NCBI GenBank assembly: GCA_024811115.1
Contig: JAKOGH010000071.1
Span: forward strand, 1-10,024
DNA length: 10,024 bases
Source of the DNA: Terana coerulea
Taxonomy: Eukaryota > Basidiomycota > Agaricomycetes > Polyporales > Phanerochaetaceae
Reading direction: 5' to 3'
The position numbers and the translations under genes are program-made. A model generated the notes under the pieces. The model had not been told where the DNA came from and did no database searches. It saw only the letters and a program-made list of their open reading frames with translations. The number at the start of each line of letters is the position of its first letter. Position 1 is the stretch's first letter. Below, one piece after another: positions 7,065 to 10,024 of the stretch.

Positions 7065-9107
7065 TTACATATTGCTTGCGTTCCTTGTCCTTCTCCGATA
7101 CATGACCTTTACAGGGTCCGGCAATATACTGAGTCCGACAAATAAGGGATCAGGCTGCCCGCCATTGTTTTCTAGGCAAATGTCGTAACGAGAGAGAATG
7201 TAGGCCATCATGACCTTAACCTCCATGGCAGCGAGGAAACGCCCAGGACTAGGCTCATGAGCAGGTGTTGACGCACTGAATGGACTGCAGGAAAACTCAC
7301 CATGCGTGCCTGCCATGCCCAAATGGAAGATAAGTGGCGGAGGTAGTAACAAAATGTCGCGTTCCTAGACGACGGGTTCTCTTCATTGTCTTGGTTGTCT
7401 TGAACATAACGCGATGGGTCGAATAGGGTTGGGTCCGGGATAATACTCATCGTCGAGATGCGTTGCCCGGGCTGCTGCTGCAATGAGAGTACCTTTTGGA
7501 ACATACAACTCATTAGACAGAGTGAATGATACTAGGGAGGTGCGAAATAGTGATGCTGTGCATGCAGGCAGCCTCTATATCAGTCATAAAACCGTTTTTG
7601 ACGAGGACGATGCGCACTGAGATGCAACCCTGTGTACCTTTGACTCTCCCGCAGCATACTGTCGAGCTTATGCATGTGGTCGATGGCGTCCTTAGACCAT
7701 CCCCGTGCTGCGACTACTTCATCAACTTCGCCTTGGAGAAGTTGGGTCAGCAGAGGCCTCGCGGCAAGGGCATAGAGTGCGTGTGTGAAAGACTGTAAGG
7801 TCAAAATGTCCATGAGATATCGACCAGGCTAGCCGTCACATAAGCTCATGACATACAGCCGGTAGTCGCATCTATGGACGCAAAGTCCATGAAGAGCATC
7901 ATGCGCGCCAAGTCCTCCATACCGAGGCCTCGGAGCTTGAGCTCCTCAATGCACCATTGCAGCATGTCGTTCTGGTGCACCAACACTCAGTTGTAGCCTC
8001 AGCTTGAGCATATACTCTACGCACCGGCCTGTCAATCCACTTATCCCCCATTTGTCCAAAAGCGCAATGCGTTCTTGTGCCACCGGTTGGAGATAGTCGA
8101 GTGTGCCTGATGTGGCGGTCAACAGCGGAGATGAATCTCCCGACCAAAGGCTTCACTAATGGAGGAGGAAAGCGAGGAATTTCAAGGCGACAGCGGCGTC
8201 CGCAGTGAATTGAACGGAGCTGTCAAGATACCCCTGATTGCGAGCTGTAGGTTATGAGTAAAGTATAAGCTTGGCTGAAGGTGATAACACCTACCTAGCG
8301 GAAGGCCGACAAAGATGCGACTGCCTGCACGAGCAATGATTTTGCGCGTAACGTCAGTGGCTGTCACTGCTATCCATTCTATACAATGCGAAGTAGCATT
8401 ACGGTCAGCATCACGTTGCGTTCAAAGAACATAAAATGACGAACCTGTGTCGCGAGCAGGGACAAGCTCCTGAAACGCCATGTCTATTTCCTCGTAAATG
8501 TCGTTGAAGAATACAGAGGTTCTTGGTGAAGTGCGCTTGTACAATTCTTGCTTGCGACTGGACTGGATCATCACGAAGCCATGAGCCAAAGATGTAATGA
8601 AAGCCAAGAAACTGCATTCGAGACATCGGACGGTCCAAAGTCACAGTGCAACATACTGTGGTTGCACGTACATCACAGATCCCATTAGCAAGTGACACCA
8701 CTTCATCCGGGAGCTTTTGCACTTCGTTAATGAGCTTTGCGCTGGTAAGGACAACCACCCAACGATCGAATACGGCGACTTTGAACGCGTTGCCCTTATG
8801 CTGAAAGATGCGTTGCCGCGACGTGAGTACAGGTATGAGTACAATTAAAAGCGTACCACACCTTCTCATAGCCTCGTTGTATAACAGAGTTTGCATCTGC
8901 TACGAACCTGTACGCTCCAACGTAAGACAGTATGGGTATTGATGACCTCGCCTTCCGTGAGGGATGTGACCGAAGCTGGAGACGTTGTTTTGTAAGCCCA
9001 AAATCGGTACGCAGCAAGTATATGGCACTTACTCGAATCGCGTTATAACAACTAAGGAGGAAGGTTAAGGAAATGGCATAACAAGCATATATAGCGAGTT
9101 GGGACAT
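7065..9107 (-). CDS. Cytochrome P450 monooxygenase, microsomal fungal type, about 10 exons, several frameshifts
   Basis: This is a heme-thiolate monooxygenase that would oxidise a small molecule at the ER membrane using electrons from P450 reductase. The start ATG at 9107-9105 opens MSQLAIYACYAISLTFLLS, a membrane anchor. Next come LSYVGAYRFVADA, AFKVAVFDRWVVVL, FGSWLRDDP, DIYEEIDMAFQELVPARD, RIFVGLPLG, KPLVGRF, an I-helix region MMLFMDFASIDATT that lacks the usual acid-Thr pair, SFTHALYALAARP, and K-helix ESQR (7648-7637). FDPSRY (7423-7406) and heme motif FGHGRHACPGRF follow; the Cys codon is split TG|T by the intron 7300-7249. The stop is at 7065-7067. Introns: 9032-8976, 8861-8801, 8671-8612, 8444-8379, 8294-8245, 8024-7972, 7856-7793 and 7300-7249, plus one badly preserved near 7590-7515. 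Length is about 500 residues, normal for the family. About eight one-base frame changes are needed, for example one missing G in a run (8045-8049). It is probably a tailoring enzyme beside the reductase. Confidence 0.92.
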
Positions 9108-10024
9108 TATGGAGATTCTGCGAAGGAAATCGGGTAAGCTTGGCCTGCACGGTGGCTCCACAAGCTCAAAGGACGGGGAGGACTTAACGCACAACGAGGT
9201 AGTTCAATGGTAAGGTGCAGGTACCCTGGGATCATAACGCGCGGTGGAACATGGAGCCTTCGGACACCGTGAAGCTACCACAACATCATCAAATCTAAAT
9301 TGAGATTATCATCAGTTACGCGTATACCACGCTCCGATAAGGAGCAGCGTGCACGCACCGATGCGGTAAGCCTGCGCTCTTAACAGGTGTCGTTCCCAAT
9401 GTCCTGTTTGACCAAGTTGAATGATGCATGCAGCAGAGCGTTACGGCATCAAGATTCCCTGATGCGCAACATGGAAGGGAAGCTACAGGGCGGTACTGCT
9501 TGACCACGGGACTCCGGGCACAAGTATGAGGTCCGTAGCGCAATTACATGACTCTGCTTCTCTCAGAGCCAGCGTATTGCCCGTGCCTACGCTTCCCGAA
9601 AGTACCGGATAGTGTCGTAGAACTGTATCATATCGGTCGTCTGAAGTGGTTGCATGACTCTTGCTTAATTAATCTGCGTACCTAACGGGTGTAAGATCGA
9701 GATGACATGCGCCTCGCCTCTGCGTTTCCAATAGCACATTGTCTCGTTGCTTTCCGCTACGGGGCAGGACCGGAGAGGGCTACAAACGTCCTTCGGAGGT
9801 CCGCTGGCCCGGACTTTCCCGTGAGGGAACACCGCTCGTGCACACGCCTGAATTAGACGTGACTGTCATCTTTCAAGCCTGTGCAAGCGTCGAGCAGCCA
9901 TACGTGAGAGACACAACACATCCTAAAATCTGTCCGAGCTTCACATCAGTATGAATCATGATATGCAAAATACTCACTCACTATGAGAATTCTTCAGGTA
10001 CAATGTGCTCAGCGCAAGCATCTG
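9108..10024. other. Upstream region of the P450, no gene seen
   Basis: I find no supported gene, tRNA or repeat here. The longest open stretch (plus 9739-9954) shows no motif and is flanked by no convincing splice sites. The part nearest 9108 should hold the P450 promoter and 5' leader. I see no clear TATA box within 200 bp of the start codon, but there is a CGG-N3-CCG palindrome at 9261-9269. Confidence 0.45.
9261..9269. promoter_or_regulatory. CGG-N3-CCG palindrome, possible zinc-cluster regulator site
   Basis: CGGACACCG lies about 155 bp upstream of the P450 start codon. Inverted CGG triplets with a short spacer are the kind of site bound by dimeric Zn2Cys6 regulators (known for the family). 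The motif is short enough to occur by chance, so its link to the neighbouring regulator is inference. Confidence 0.2.

Noticed and set aside
9198..9260. Possible tRNA-like segment with GGTAGTTCAATGG
   Set aside because: No cloverleaf stems pair and no proper B-box follows, so it is not a tRNA gene.
9284..9312. Small palindrome AATCT-N6-AGATT
   Set aside because: A five-base stem in AT-rich sequence is expected by chance, and nothing nearby gives it a role.
1..10024. Shared AGCATCTG near both ends of the window
   Set aside because: Eight bases with differing flanks; too short to suggest a repeat or circular overlap.

Overview
The window looks like a piece of a filamentous basidiomycete (mushroom-forming fungus) genome. 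GC content is moderate, and the two recognisable enzyme genes are cut by many short introns of about 40-85 bp with GT...AG ends and CTRAY-like branch sites. The protein types (adenylate-forming reductase, fungal P450, Zn2Cys6-like regulator) are those of fungal secondary metabolism. There is no prokaryotic-style gene packing.

Layout. (1) 1-3265, minus strand: most of a three-domain adenylate-forming reductase (adenylation domain, carrier protein, NAD(P)-dependent thioester reductase). Its start is at 3265 and its C-terminus runs off the left edge. (2) About 3177/3276-5629, plus strand: a divergent gene with a partial Zn2Cys6-type cluster and a helical body that I read as a transcription factor. 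(3) 4330-5147: an 818-bp transposable element sitting inside that gene, with imperfect inverted repeats of about 140 bp and a perfect 9-bp target-site duplication (ACGATAACG). This fits a non-autonomous Mutator-like element. (4) 5630-7064: no gene I can identify. (5) 7065-9107, minus strand: a full-length cytochrome P450 with membrane anchor, ExxR and the FGHGRHACPG heme motif. (6) 9108-10024: no gene seen.

Taken together, reductase + regulator + P450 resemble a small biosynthetic cluster. The reductase would activate a carboxylic acid, hold it on its phosphopantetheine arm and release it as an aldehyde. The P450 would oxidise the product, and the regulator would control both. The regulator is split by the transposon.

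Both enzyme genes keep their motifs and splice sites but need many single-base frame corrections. Most of these are one missing base in a C, G or T run, which points to homopolymer errors in the sequence. A few in-frame stop codons are substitutions and could mean real decay. All exon coordinates were read by eye.
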